From a virus: DNA of 32,663 nucleotides. The notes under the pieces are model-generated. The model saw nothing but the letters and a program-made list of their open reading frames with translations, ran no database searches and had not been told where the DNA came from. The stretch's first letter is position 1. Each line of letters opens with the position of its first letter. This document shows, piece after piece, positions 23,122 to 29,861 of this stretch. The stretch covers positions 1-32,663 of the IMG/VR virus record IMGVR_UViG_3300033553_000164; one strand, 5' to 3'. Position numbers and translations under genes: made by a program.

Positions 23122-23466
23122 ATGGTTTATATTTATTTTATAAGAGCTGGCAAGCTGAAAAAAGACCCAATCAAAATAGGTCTTGCAAAAAACATTGAAA
23201 AAAGGCTGGCTGATTTACAGGTAGCTAATCCATATCAATTACAGCTTATTATGGCATTTCCGACAAACAGCAGAAAACACGCTGAAATGGTTGAGAAAAG
23301 ATTGCACCGCTATTTTAAGCATAAGCACATACGTGGCGAATGGTTTTTAGGTGATATAGATATTAACAAGTGTTTAAAAAAGAACCAAAAGATTGAAATT
23401 GATGAGCAGCGTCTAAAATTTAAGATTAGCTTATTAAATCAGCAGTTAAAGGATATGCAGTTATGA
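23122..23466 (+). CDS. T5orf172 / GIY-YIG-like protein
   Basis: A 114-residue protein beginning MVYIYFIRAGKLKKDPIKIG, then NIEKRLADLQVANPYQLQL, EMVEKRLHRYFKHKHIRGEWF. This is the pattern of the T5orf172 (Mug113) domain, a GIY-YIG-like fold. The conserved YIYFI, KIG, RL, LQ and GEWF points are in order. A coiled tail follows. A nuclease role is likely, its target unknown. I use ATG at 23122 (SD AAAGAGA), not a longer in-frame start at 23035 inside the previous gene. Confidence 0.8.
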   Translation: MVYIYFIRAGKLKKDPIKIGLAKNIEKRLADLQVANPYQLQLIMAFPTNSRKHAEMVEKRLHRYFKHKHIRGEWFLGDIDINKCLKKNQKIEIDEQRLKFKISLLNQQLKDMQL

Positions 23467-23750
23467 AAACTAACGTAAGATACACCTCACTAGACGCTTA
23501 CTTTACTTTACGACGAAACGGCGTAGATATTAACCAGAAGGGGATGGTATACGACTGCATTAAGAGTTATGCCGGATTCTATCAGGGAGCTATGACAAGG
23601 AATGAAATAGCCTCAGTATCACGTATCCGCCTTGGTTCGGTATGCGCTAGGGTTAACGAAATGATCGCAGACAGCTGGCTGACAGACGATGAAAAGCGTA
23701 AGTGTAGTGTGACGGGGAAAGAGGACCATGTAGTGAGGGTGGCGCGATGA
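23463..23750 (+). CDS. Winged-helix-like phage protein
   Basis: A 95-residue protein with GAMTRNEIASVSRIRLGSVCARVNEMIADSWLTDD, the layout of a winged helix that is common in early phage genes next to replication functions. Its ATG overlaps the previous TGA. Role in transcription or replication control is possible. Confidence 0.6.
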   Translation: MKTNVRYTSLDAYFTLRRNGVDINQKGMVYDCIKSYAGFYQGAMTRNEIASVSRIRLGSVCARVNEMIADSWLTDDEKRKCSVTGKEDHVVRVAR

Positions 23751-23935
23751 TGAATGGAAAGAAAATAACTTATATTTTTCTTGATCGCGGTGTCGAAGAC
23801 GTTGCACTGATTTCGGAATTAAATGACATAATAAAAACAGCAGGTATGCATGAATTGACGAAATTATTTGCTAAAGAATACCCTACAATACTCAAGCTTA
23901 AACAAGGGTTGCAGGATGAAATGAGTGCTAGATAA
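23747..23935 (+). CDS. Small early protein, function unknown
   Basis: A 62-residue protein starting MMNGKKITYIFLDRGVED, helical at the end. Four-base overlap with the previous gene. No family recognised. Confidence 0.58.
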   Translation: MMNGKKITYIFLDRGVEDVALISELNDIIKTAGMHELTKLFAKEYPTILKLKQGLQDEMSAR

Positions 23936-24104
23936 ATGTCACAAGAAGCGGTTCTTCTCCCAGGAAGGTGCTGAGAAGTGCCGCTTACAGATGATGGCCA
24001 CAGCTAAAAAGCGCCACCAAAAGGGGTTTAAGTTAACAGCAGAGTATAAATGCAGGCAATGTGGGTTCTACCACTTAACGAGTCAAAAACAAAGGGTAAG
24101 ATAA
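23925..24104 (+). CDS. Small zinc-ribbon-like protein
   Basis: A 59-residue basic protein starting with GTG at 23925, overlapping the previous gene. CH near residue 5, C19 and the pair CRQCGFYHLTS near the end form the zinc-ribbon pattern of many small phage proteins. Likely binds nucleic acid; function not known. Confidence 0.65.
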   Translation: MLDKCHKKRFFSQEGAEKCRLQMMATAKKRHQKGFKLTAEYKCRQCGFYHLTSQKQRVR

Positions 24105-24125
24105 GAGGGGGATTATTCTCCCTCT
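24104..24125. terminator. Hairpin at the convergent end of two gene sets
   Basis: AGAGGGGG and CTCCCTCT form an 8-bp stem with one G-T pair around ATTATT. It lies where the rightward zinc-ribbon gene meets the leftward replication genes. There is no T tract on either side, so termination may be weak or need other factors. Confidence 0.4.
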
Positions 24126-24511
24126 AAACCTTCCATTTTCTTCTTCATTTCAAAGTAAGCATCATCCTTAACAATCGGCTTTCTAGCCACTACAGGGCTT
24201 GTCACGCCACTTCCGCTTATCAGTGACCGCAATCTATCAAGATTCCTTTTAGCGTCCTCTCTGGACGTTGCAATGGGCGCTATCTGCACGTATTCCTGAT
24301 GCGCGAGGTTCGTTGCTGGCCTTTTACACGCTTTAGCAAATTGCATGAGGTTCGGCGGGTATTCTCCACGGTAGGTATCAAGTCCACGTTTTATATCGCC
24401 CTGATTGCAATGTTTAAGCTCTTCATACCATTCAGCGTGCGCCATTTTGACTATCTCGTCACTTCCCCACTGGCTTGACCACTGATTGCCATATCTGGCG
24501 TATAGCTTCAT
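24113..24511 (-). CDS. Lambda P-like helicase loader
   Basis: About 132 residues from ATG at 24511 (MKLYARYGNQWSSQWGSDE), eight bases after the O-like stop with AGG upstream; a longer start at 24595 would overlap the O-like gene. The segment QGDIKRGLDTYRGEYPPNLMQFAKACK is the hallmark of lambda P-type proteins that bring the host DnaB helicase to the origin. The pairing with an O-like gene and iterons fits a lambda-type replication module. Confidence 0.78.
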   Translation of the reverse strand: MKLYARYGNQWSSQWGSDEIVKMAHAEWYEELKHCNQGDIKRGLDTYRGEYPPNLMQFAKACKRPATNLAHQEYVQIAPIATSREDAKRNLDRLRSLISGSGVTSPVVARKPIVKDDAYFEMKKKMEGLEGE

Positions 24512-24518
24512 AAATAAC

Positions 24519-25130
24519 CTAACAATCGTTCTCAATGTTACACAGTGATTCAACGAATCGGGTTGATTTGGATTCTGTTCTATTTGATTTGTCATTAGTC
24601 ACCTTGTTTCGTCTAGCCCAATTTCTTGCGGTTGCCTGCCAGTCTTTCATTTTTGATTTTCCAACAAACCAGTTTTTGCTTTGATAAAAATCAATAAATG
24701 TTTCGGCATCAATGTTTAATCGTTTCTCTGAGCAATAATTCATCAACTCTTGTTGAGTTGGTGGTTTAAATCGCTTCTTATCTTTTATAACAGTATCAGT
24801 AACAGTTACATTATCATTAACAGTATCACGTTCGATTTGCTTGGATTTGCTACCATTTGCTACCATTTGCTTCCTTTTGCTTGCGCTTGCTAATCCTCCT
24901 GATGATGCGTTTTTCCGTAGGTTTTCACACTTAATCGCATACTTGTCGACGTCCCTATCTAGTTGATTTCTAATAGGTATAAATGCGAAGTTAATCTCTC
25001 TGCTTAATTCGACAGGCTCACCGTCGACATGGTTTATGATTGATTTGAATAATTGACCGGCTTCTTCATCCGTCATAAGTTCAACGGTAGATAACAGATC
25101 GCGCATTAACAGGAATGATTTTTTAGACAT
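24519..25130 (-). CDS. Replication initiator-like protein (O-like), with origin inside the gene
   Basis: A 203-residue protein. The N-terminal part (SFLLMRDLLSTVELMTDEEAGQLFKSI) matches a group of phage replication proteins found before P-like loaders; the C-terminal part FYQSKNWFVGKSKMKDWQATARNWARR is shared by DnaD/O-type initiators. The middle, encoded by tandem repeats, is basic and low in complexity. In lambda the origin also lies inside the initiator gene. The SD AAGGG directly abuts the ATG at 25130, which is unusual; the ATG eight codons later has no SD. Confidence 0.72.
   Translation of the reverse strand: MSKKSFLLMRDLLSTVELMTDEEAGQLFKSIINHVDGEPVELSREINFAFIPIRNQLDRDVDKYAIKCENLRKNASSGGLASASKRKQMVANGSKSKQIERDTVNDNVTVTDTVIKDKKRFKPPTQQELMNYCSEKRLNIDAETFIDFYQSKNWFVGKSKMKDWQATARNWARRNKVTNDKSNRTESKSTRFVESLCNIENDC
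24789..24891. repeat. Iteron array and AT-rich part: probable replication origin
   Basis: Five tandem 10-bp direct repeats TTTGCTnnnn run from 24836 to 24885 (two identical copies TTTGCTACCA), with a partial sixth copy to 24891. To one side are three spaced AACAGTATCA-like repeats at 24789, 24801 and 24819 in AT-rich DNA. All lie within the coding sequence of the O-like initiator. This is the layout of a lambda-type ori, where initiator-bound iterons sit beside an easily melted region. Confidence 0.7.
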
Positions 25131-25139
25131 CCCTTATAC

Positions 25140-25274
25140 TCAAGTAAGCGAGCGTTTAAGTATCACATTAACCAGACCGATTAATGTTCTATCCTGCTTT
25201 TTAGCCTCCTCAATTAGCTTTTCTTTTACCTTCTTAGGCACTCTTATTGTTAAATATTCGTCTTTTTTATCCAT
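25140..25274 (-). CDS. Ribbon-helix-helix (Arc/CopG-like) regulator
   Basis: A 44-residue protein with the short beta strand YLTIRVPKKVKEKLIEEA followed by KQDRTLIGLVNVILKRSL, the classic ribbon-helix-helix pattern. It is the first gene of the leftward replication unit and probably regulates it by binding inverted repeats upstream (ATTGT/ACAAT near 25295-25308 and TTTCTG/CAGAAA near 25342-25359). Confidence 0.75.
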   Translation of the reverse strand: MDKKDEYLTIRVPKKVKEKLIEEAKKQDRTLIGLVNVILKRSLT

Positions 25275-25306
25275 TATCTTCTCTCTGTTGTTGTATTGTT
25301 CGCACA

Positions 25307-25335
25307 ATTATGGCATAGTTAACACATCGTATCAA
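25307..25335 (-). promoter_or_regulatory. Leftward promoter of the replication unit
   Basis: On the minus strand -35 TTGATA (25335-25330), 17-base spacer, -10 CATAAT (25312-25307). It precedes the ribbon-helix-helix gene by about 33 bases and overlaps an inverted repeat that could be the operator. The gene-free stretch 25275-25412 holds this promoter, the two inverted repeats and the leader of the plus-strand dam gene. Confidence 0.6.
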
Positions 25336-25412
25336 CTTATTTTCTGAAATTACAGAAAGTTATGCAGGGAAAAGATGGGGATATTAACTAAGAAGAGTGA
25401 GGAATTCCAATA

Positions 25413-25892
25413 GTGAAAAACAGGAATTTAAAACATAGCGATAACTGGGAGACTCCGCCAGCCCTTTATAAATCGCTTAATGATGAGTTTTGCTTTGATT
25501 TTGACCCTTGCCCGATAAACGAGGGTGAGATAACGCCTAGTAATGATGGTTTGTTGATTGAGTGGGGCGGTCGTAATTTTATAAATCCACCGTATAGCCA
25601 GAAATTAAAAGAGTCTTTCATAAAAAGAGCTTTTGAGTATGCTGAAAAAGGCAGGTTTTGCGTTATGTTGATACCGGTAAGTACAAGTACGGTTATATTC
25701 CATGATTGCATTAAGCCAAACGCTAAAGAGATCCGGTTCTTGCGTGGCAGAGTTCCGTTTATCGGAGTTAATACAAAAGGCGAATATGTTAACTGGCATT
25801 TAACTAAAAGAGTGCCGCCAGAAGGCGTGGTTCATGTAAAAAATAATGGGATGCACGACAGCATGATAGTGATTTTTGGAGACTCACAATGA
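25413..25892 (+). CDS. dam: Phage Dam-family DNA adenine methyltransferase
   Basis: A 159-residue protein of the short phage Dam family. DNWETPPALYKSLNDEF opens the fold; FDFDPCP (28-34) and NPPY (58-61) are the binding and catalytic motifs for adenine N6-methylation; FCVMLIPVST and RGRVPFIG follow in the usual order. It likely protects phage DNA from host restriction or marks it. The start codon in the sequence is GTG at 25413 with GAGG upstream. Confidence 0.88.
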   Translation: MKNRNLKHSDNWETPPALYKSLNDEFCFDFDPCPINEGEITPSNDGLLIEWGGRNFINPPYSQKLKESFIKRAFEYAEKGRFCVMLIPVSTSTVIFHDCIKPNAKEIRFLRGRVPFIGVNTKGEYVNWHLTKRVPPEGVVHVKNNGMHDSMIVIFGDSQ

Positions 25893-26059
25893 TTAGCTAC
25901 ACAATAGCAAAGAGTGCTGAGACGGTAACAACTGATCTGCTGTTTGAGAGTAAATCAGACTTGCTGAACTGGCACGAAGGGCATCCACCATTAAAGACAT
26001 TCAGGTTTGAGTGGGATGGTAGGGATGTGAAATCAATTAAGAATATTACAGAAGTTTAA
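25889..26059 (+). CDS. Small protein coupled to dam, function unknown
   Basis: A 56-residue protein starting MISYTIAKSAETVTTDLL. Its ATG overlaps the dam stop (ATGA). The pattern resembles other small early proteins here, but no family is recognised. Confidence 0.6.
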   Translation: MISYTIAKSAETVTTDLLFESKSDLLNWHEGHPPLKTFRFEWDGRDVKSIKNITEV

Positions 26060-26078
26060 CTAAAAGAGGATTATTAAG

Positions 26079-26387
26079 ATGAACAAGACAGTATTAGGAG
26101 CAGCGGGAAGTAATGAAGATGAAAAATGCAAAGTGGATATTGATAAAGTAAACAGCTTTTATAACGCTATCAATAACGCTCAAACAGTGAACATTAGGAT
26201 TATGACTTTAATTGACAGAATCCAGAACGGTGAGCGACTTAACGAGCCTTGTGAAACATCCGGTGATATGCAGCCTGAGCCAACAAGAACTTTAGCTGAT
26301 TTACTTGCTAATGGCGGCGAAGAAATTAACTTTAAAACAGAGCAGGCGCATGATTTATTGAGCGAGCTTGACCGTCTGTTATTTTAA
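26079..26387 (+). CDS. Acidic early protein, function unknown
   Basis: A 102-residue acidic protein with two predicted helical ends and a Pro/Glu-rich middle (CETSGDMQPEPTRTLADLL). SD GAGGAT precedes the ATG. It looks like early-region proteins named only by size in other phages. Confidence 0.6.
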   Translation: MNKTVLGAAGSNEDEKCKVDIDKVNSFYNAINNAQTVNIRIMTLIDRIQNGERLNEPCETSGDMQPEPTRTLADLLANGGEEINFKTEQAHDLLSELDRLLF

Positions 26388-26411
26388 TTAATAATGTAGT
26401 GGAGGTTTGAT

Positions 26412-26612
26412 ATGAGTGATAGATGCGAGAATTGCGGAAATGAATCAAATGAATTAAAAAGAGGTTGGACTAATTGCCAGTATTGTTGTGAGTCATGCGA
26501 AAGAAGCCATGTAAGCGCTGTCCACGGGAGCATGCCCGGTGGTGCCTTACCTAGCCATGATTGGGTTCCACATCATATTGGAATTGAAATAAACAGACGA
26601 TGGGAAGGCTAA
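26412..26612 (+). CDS. Cysteine-rich zinc-finger protein
   Basis: A 66-residue protein with C5-x2-C8, then CQYCCESCERSH near residues 23-33 and two more His near the end (PSHDWVPHHIG). This is enough to bind two zinc ions. Function unknown; small zinc proteins of phages often bind host RNA polymerase or nucleases. SD GGAGG precedes the ATG. Confidence 0.65.
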   Translation: MSDRCENCGNESNELKRGWTNCQYCCESCERSHVSAVHGSMPGGALPSHDWVPHHIGIEINRRWEG

Positions 26613-26624
26613 CAGGATTGATAT

Positions 26625-26954
26625 ATGACTGAATACGATAACAACCGGCCTGTAAACCCACGCGGCATTGGCTGCAAGACGTTACCTATAGTGCTTGAAG
26701 GCGTTACTCAACACTTGACGGTAGCTGAATGCTCAAGGCTATCGGGCAAAAGTATCTGTTTGATTAACTCAGCCAATAGACGGAATATAGTTGGCGATTT
26801 AGGGCTTACGCCGAACCAGGTAGCAGGCTTTGAAGATGTTGACTGGAACAAGCTACGAGCGGATAAAAAAGCGCTTACCGAGATCGACGCGGTGGCTAAG
26901 AAGGAAGCTATTAAGAAATTTCACAGCCGGACATTAGTGCCACAGGGGGAGTGA
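26625..26954 (+). CDS. Early protein with helix-turn-helix-like segment, function unknown
   Basis: A 109-residue protein with LTVAECSRLSGKSICLINSANRR, which could be a helix-turn-helix, and a basic helical end. The preceding gene ends 13 bases upstream; the TGA overlaps the next ATG. No family recognised. Confidence 0.58.
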   Translation: MTEYDNNRPVNPRGIGCKTLPIVLEGVTQHLTVAECSRLSGKSICLINSANRRNIVGDLGLTPNQVAGFEDVDWNKLRADKKALTEIDAVAKKEAIKKFHSRTLVPQGE

Positions 26955-27250
26955 TGGATAAATATAAATTTGACCGATACTGCGTGAGGGTTATGGGTTA
27001 CAAGACGGCCTATGCCGAGCCTATAAATAATATACTTAAGGTTTGGACGGGTAGCCATGCGACTACTTACAACCCATACGACGACCTTAATCAGATGGCA
27101 GGGGTAGTTGACGTTCTTTCTTCACAGGTCGAAGTGAGAAACTTACAAGGATTTGCAGAAGAGTTTGCTACAAAGATGATTAATAATGGTATTAAATCTA
27201 CAATGCGCGACTTCATCATCTCAACTGTGCAGGAGAAGGATAATGGATAA
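26954..27250 (+). CDS. Early protein, function unknown
   Basis: A 98-residue protein starting MDKYKFDRYCVRVMGYK; the ATG at 26954 shares a base with the upstream TGA (a GTG one codon earlier is possible). It has an acidic helical end. No family recognised. Confidence 0.58.
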   Translation: MDKYKFDRYCVRVMGYKTAYAEPINNILKVWTGSHATTYNPYDDLNQMAGVVDVLSSQVEVRNLQGFAEEFATKMINNGIKSTMRDFIISTVQEKDNG

Positions 27251-27464
27251 AGAATTAATAGAGCATATCGCTAGAATGAGCCTTGATTATTTAGACAATG
27301 ATAACAGCGCAATAGAGCAGGCGGAACAGATACTTGACCTATGCCAAGCGCATTGCCTAAGGGTAGCTATTGAGGCTGTTGATAGTATAGCGATAACTCC
27401 GACGACTATGAGGTATAAAGAAAACGCTCTAGAATCAATAACTAAAGCACTGGGAGATAAGTAA
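27243..27464 (+). CDS. Small helical protein, function unknown
   Basis: A 73-residue protein starting MDKELIEHIARM. I chose ATG at 27243 because GGAGAAGGA lies just before it; the longer frame from 27186 is buried in the previous gene. No family recognised. Confidence 0.6.
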   Translation: MDKELIEHIARMSLDYLDNDNSAIEQAEQILDLCQAHCLRVAIEAVDSIAITPTTMRYKENALESITKALGDK

Positions 27465-27652
27465 TGGATAATCCAACAGAATCAGGTTATTACTTCCATA
27501 CAAATGGGCACGGAAATGAAGAAATAGTTCATGTTGAATTTAGTATGGGAGGGTTTTGGATTAGAAAAATAAACGCTGATGTAAGCTATCATTTGTCTGA
27601 AGATAAGGGTATTTTTGGTGAGCGCATATTATTACCTAGCGAGGAAGAGTGA
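27464..27652 (+). CDS. Small early protein, function unknown
   Basis: A 62-residue protein starting MDNPTESGYYFHTNGHG with beta-type sequence and aromatic residues. It is coupled to both neighbours by one-base overlaps. The pattern PTESGYY...W resembles small phage proteins of unknown role. Confidence 0.58.
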   Translation: MDNPTESGYYFHTNGHGNEEIVHVEFSMGGFWIRKINADVSYHLSEDKGIFGERILLPSEEE

Positions 27653-27870
27653 TGGATATAATAACGAAAGAAGAGCTATTGAAAGCACACAGAAAGCACC
27701 GCATGGACCAACCAAGCACATTTGTAAGCGCGGCGGTAACACCATCGGATGAAGGTAGCCGGTACAGAGGCAAGAAGTGGACAGAGCAAGAACGGGATAT
27801 ACAGAAAAGGGTTGGGGGTTTTAAAGAGAAATTAACTTACCCAGATGATGAAGGGGATCTTTGGTGGTAA
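27652..27870 (+). CDS. Small basic early protein, function unknown
   Basis: A 72-residue protein starting MDIITKEELLKAHRKHR, charged, with EGDLWW at the end. Coupled to the previous gene (a GTG one codon earlier is also possible). Confidence 0.58.
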   Translation: MDIITKEELLKAHRKHRMDQPSTFVSAAVTPSDEGSRYRGKKWTEQERDIQKRVGGFKEKLTYPDDEGDLWW

Positions 27871-27974
27871 CTAAACTCAAGAACTACAAATTCGACACGT
27901 CAAAATACACAGTTATTAAAACATGTGTCAGACGTGATATAAAAACGGGTAGATTAATCTGTGAGAACTTATGA
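27864..27974 (+). CDS. Tiny basic protein
   Basis: A 36-residue frame from GTG at 27864 (MVTKLKNYKFDTSKYTV), overlapping the previous stop and the next ATG. The chain of overlaps suggests that it is real, but it is short. Confidence 0.45.
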   Translation: MVTKLKNYKFDTSKYTVIKTCVRRDIKTGRLICENL

Positions 27975-28096
27975 AATACATATTTTACATATGGCTAAGA
28001 ATGCTTACACACTGCTATCCGCACGTTTTTTGCGATGACGCAATTGATGCGGCGAAAAGATTTAAAAAGCGACTAAACAGAAGAAAAGGGGGTTAA
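27971..28096 (+). CDS. Tiny protein with hydrophobic N-terminus and basic end
   Basis: A 41-residue frame starting MKYIFYIWLRMLTHCY, with a basic end (AAKRFKKRLNRRK). Its ATG overlaps the previous TGA (ATGA). It could be a membrane-bound peptide. Function unknown. Confidence 0.48.
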   Translation: MKYIFYIWLRMLTHCYPHVFCDDAIDAAKRFKKRLNRRKGG

Positions 28097-28154
28097 GTAT
28101 ATCAGGGCGGATTTAAATAAGAAGAAGACTACACAAATATGCAAAAATTGCACA

Positions 28155-28241
28155 ATGCTCGAAAAGTTGATAACTGAAAAAGCTGATTTAATTTATTTTA
28201 TAACTGCTGAATTGAGAGGCGAACATGACTGTAGCACCTGA
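28155..28241 (+). CDS. Possible tiny protein
   Basis: A 28-residue frame starting MLEKLITEKADLIYFI. The same frame is open upstream and encodes CKNC just before this ATG, so a longer product with an unusual start is possible (AGGGGG lies upstream near 28090). It overlaps the next gene. Low confidence. Confidence 0.3.
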   Translation: MLEKLITEKADLIYFITAELRGEHDCST

Positions 28242-28392
28242 TGAAATAACGGAATCGCAAGAGTGGATTGACCACCTGGTAGGAATATACTCGCCCAACG
28301 CACATGATATTGATGTAGCACTACAGAACATGGGTTTACGAATAATTGAATTAGAAAATGAACTTACAAGATTACTAATAGAGAAAACCTAA
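28225..28392 (+). CDS. Small acidic helical protein, function unknown
   Basis: A 55-residue protein starting MTVAPDEITESQEWIDHL, with a coiled-coil-like end (RIIELENELTRLL). SD GAGAGG lies before the ATG. It is the last clear gene of the rightward set. Confidence 0.6.
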   Translation: MTVAPDEITESQEWIDHLVGIYSPNAHDIDVALQNMGLRIIELENELTRLLIEKT

Positions 28393-28400
28393 CACGTTAA

Positions 28401-28607
28401 TTTGCGCCTTGCGCCCATGTTAAGCCTAGTCATGGTCACGGCTGTATTCAGGGTGGCTTTAAGACTGTAGATGATGAGATTGGCGGTAAATTAGGCTTAC
28501 AGGGTGATATTACAGACTCCTCTATGTATCAGATTTCTTTATCGCATCCTCATGGTGGTAGTAGTAAAGAGACTGGGCTGTCAGTAAGTGGTAGCCTTAA
28601 CTTTTAG
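28401..28607 (+). pseudogene. Open frame without a start; resembles an outer-membrane beta-barrel C-terminus
   Basis: After a stop at 28398, 68 codons are open with no ATG, GTG or TTG in the first 40. The end reads LGLQGDITDSSMYQISLSHPH, then GLSVSGSLNF and stop: alternating residues with a final Phe, like the last strands of an outer-membrane barrel. It may be a relic of a host-derived or lost phage gene. A frameshifted tail of another gene cannot be excluded. The rest of the convergent gap to 28641 shows nothing clear. Confidence 0.4.
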
Positions 28608-28641
28608 TTAATAAGCTATAGCGCGTTGTTTAGGCAGTGCG

Positions 28642-29139
28642 TTATGGCGTGTTTACTGAGTCAATCAGGGCGTTTAATTGGATGGCACAGGCGTTGTATT
28701 TTTCAATGTTGGTGATTGAATAGTTCTCAATTGTCCCCTCTTCTCCAAGAGTAAAGGGTTTATCGGTGCTTTTGAGCAGGGCTTGGCTATTAATGGCCTC
28801 GTTGAACAGCTCGATAACAAGATCATTAGCGCCACTAGAAATATCGCATACCACATTAGACCGTGATGCTTGTATTTTTCTGAGACGCGATTGTATTGTT
28901 GAGAGCTTACTGGTTTCTGATTCCATCGATTTGACATATTTAGCAACCTCGTTCTGATGTTTAGCCTCAAGCTCTGTACGCTCGTTTAAGGCATCTTCTA
29001 GCACTTTGGCTACATGGATATTGTTTTCTGCCAAACATTCATTAGCGCCGCTCTTAGTGCCGATATAATAGCTTCCACCAACCAATATAAGAGAAGCAAC
29101 CAAGACAGAAATAATAATGAGTATTTTACCATTTATCAC
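28642..29139 (-). CDS. Rz: Inner-membrane spanin (Rz-like)
   Basis: A 165-residue protein with an N-terminal membrane anchor (residues about 5-26: KILIIISVLVASLILVGGSY) and then a long periplasmic coiled coil with EDALNERTELEAKHQNEVAKYV. This is the build of i-spanins, which fuse the inner and outer membranes at the last step of lysis. An o-spanin lies inside it in another frame. It overlaps the stop of the holin-like gene by four bases and is the last gene of the leftward lysis set. Confidence 0.85.
   Translation of the reverse strand: MINGKILIIISVLVASLILVGGSYYIGTKSGANECLAENNIHVAKVLEDALNERTELEAKHQNEVAKYVKSMESETSKLSTIQSRLRKIQASRSNVVCDISSGANDLVIELFNEAINSQALLKSTDKPFTLGEEGTIENYSITNIEKYNACAIQLNALIDSVNTP
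28674..28937 (-). CDS. Rz1: Outer-membrane spanin lipoprotein (Rz1-like), nested in Rz
   Basis: The frame lies wholly within the Rz gene in a different register. The signal region MWYAIFLVALMILLSSC ends in a lipobox (LSSC), followed by a short mature part of 44 residues with several prolines, as in Rz1. Two starts are possible: ATG at 28937 with GAGG nine bases upstream, which gives a long basic n-region, or ATG at 28856, which gives a 60-residue product without a clear SD. The lipobox and the nesting leave little doubt about the role. Confidence 0.82.
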   Translation of the reverse strand: MSNRWNQKPVSSQQYNRVSEKYKHHGLMWYAIFLVALMILLSSCSTRPLIAKPCSKAPINPLLLEKRGQLRTIQSPTLKNTTPVPSN

Positions 29140-29366
29140 TTATTATCCTCTTTTGCTATGTCTGTCATTGCTCGATTAGCGGCATAAGCCCCGTAGACTA
29201 AAGCATGAGCAGTGCCTAAGAACGTTAGAACGCCTATTATGACGCTTTCAAGGTTTTCCCTAGCCAATGTACTCCCGAGCAACAAAATCACCGCAGCGAA
29301 CAGCCTAGACCAGTTCAGGATACTATTAGCCAGTATCCATCGGCGCGATCTGAATTTTTCATCCAC
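29136..29366 (-). CDS. Holin-like membrane protein
   Basis: A 76-residue protein with two hydrophobic spans, about residues 12-30 (NSILNWSRLFAAVILLLGS) and 39-61 (IIGVLTFLGTAHALVYGAYAA), charged ends, and a place right before Rz/Rz1. This suits a class II-type holin that opens the inner membrane for the endolysin. It starts with GTG at 29366, sharing a base with the preceding stop (TAGTG). Confidence 0.68.
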   Translation of the reverse strand: MDEKFRSRRWILANSILNWSRLFAAVILLLGSTLARENLESVIIGVLTFLGTAHALVYGAYAANRAMTDIAKEDNK

Positions 29367-29464
29367 TATGCAACCTTAGTCCGCACCGAGTCTTTCTTTT
29401 TCTTCTTCTCTTTCTTCTTTTCTTTTGGTGGAACTTTAGACATTGCTACTTTAGTTTTTGCCAT
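29366..29464 (-). CDS. Tiny lysine-rich protein in the lysis set
   Basis: A 32-residue protein starting MAKTKVAMSKVPPKE, with 14 lysines, most in an unbroken Lys/Glu stretch. SD AAGAGG lies before the ATG and the TAG overlaps the GTG of the holin-like gene, so it is likely translated. It may be a regulator or just a coupling leader for the holin. Confidence 0.5.
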   Translation of the reverse strand: MAKTKVAMSKVPPKEKKKEKKKKKDSVRTKVA

Positions 29465-29852
29465 TGCTTGCCTCTTTTAAGTAATAATTAATATCATTAG
29501 AGTTCTTCGTTATGCGGACTTCAAATGTGTCCTGTTTCTTCTCTACGGAATTAAGTCTGGAAGAGTTCACACTAGCCCCAGTGCTGACGACAGATACCTC
29601 CTTGCGTATACCGATTAATGTATCACCTATCTTCTCCATTCCGTGATTCATATTTATATTAACCTGATCCACAGACGATGCCATTCTTGAGCCAAAATAC
29701 CCACTAAGCCCTACAGTCGTCGTAAAAGACAATACAACCAGCGATTGAGCGATAATATTCCATTTATTTCCTTTTTCTATCCCATTCTCAGCGCGAACAT
29801 CTTGAACTTGGCGAATGTCACTCTCTTTCTCGTAGTCTTGTGGGCTGCTCAT
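29451..29852 (-). CDS. Membrane-anchored coiled-coil protein in the lysis set
   Basis: A 133-residue protein: charged N-terminus, one membrane span about residues 31-52 (WNIIAQSLVVLSFTTTVGLSGYF), then a helical part with repeated polar heptads. It lies between the peptidase and holin-like genes. It may be a second holin, antiholin or a tail-associated membrane protein; sequence alone does not decide. Confidence 0.6.
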   Translation of the reverse strand: MSSPQDYEKESDIRQVQDVRAENGIEKGNKWNIIAQSLVVLSFTTTVGLSGYFGSRMASSVDQVNINMNHGMEKIGDTLIGIRKEVSVVSTGASVNSSRLNSVEKKQDTFEVRITKNSNDINYYLKEASNGKN

Positions 29853-29861
29853 AATTAGTCC

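Noticed and set aside
24836-24891. CRISPR-like short repeat array
   Set aside because: The repeats are 10 bp, directly adjacent and without spacers; they are origin iterons inside a coding gene.
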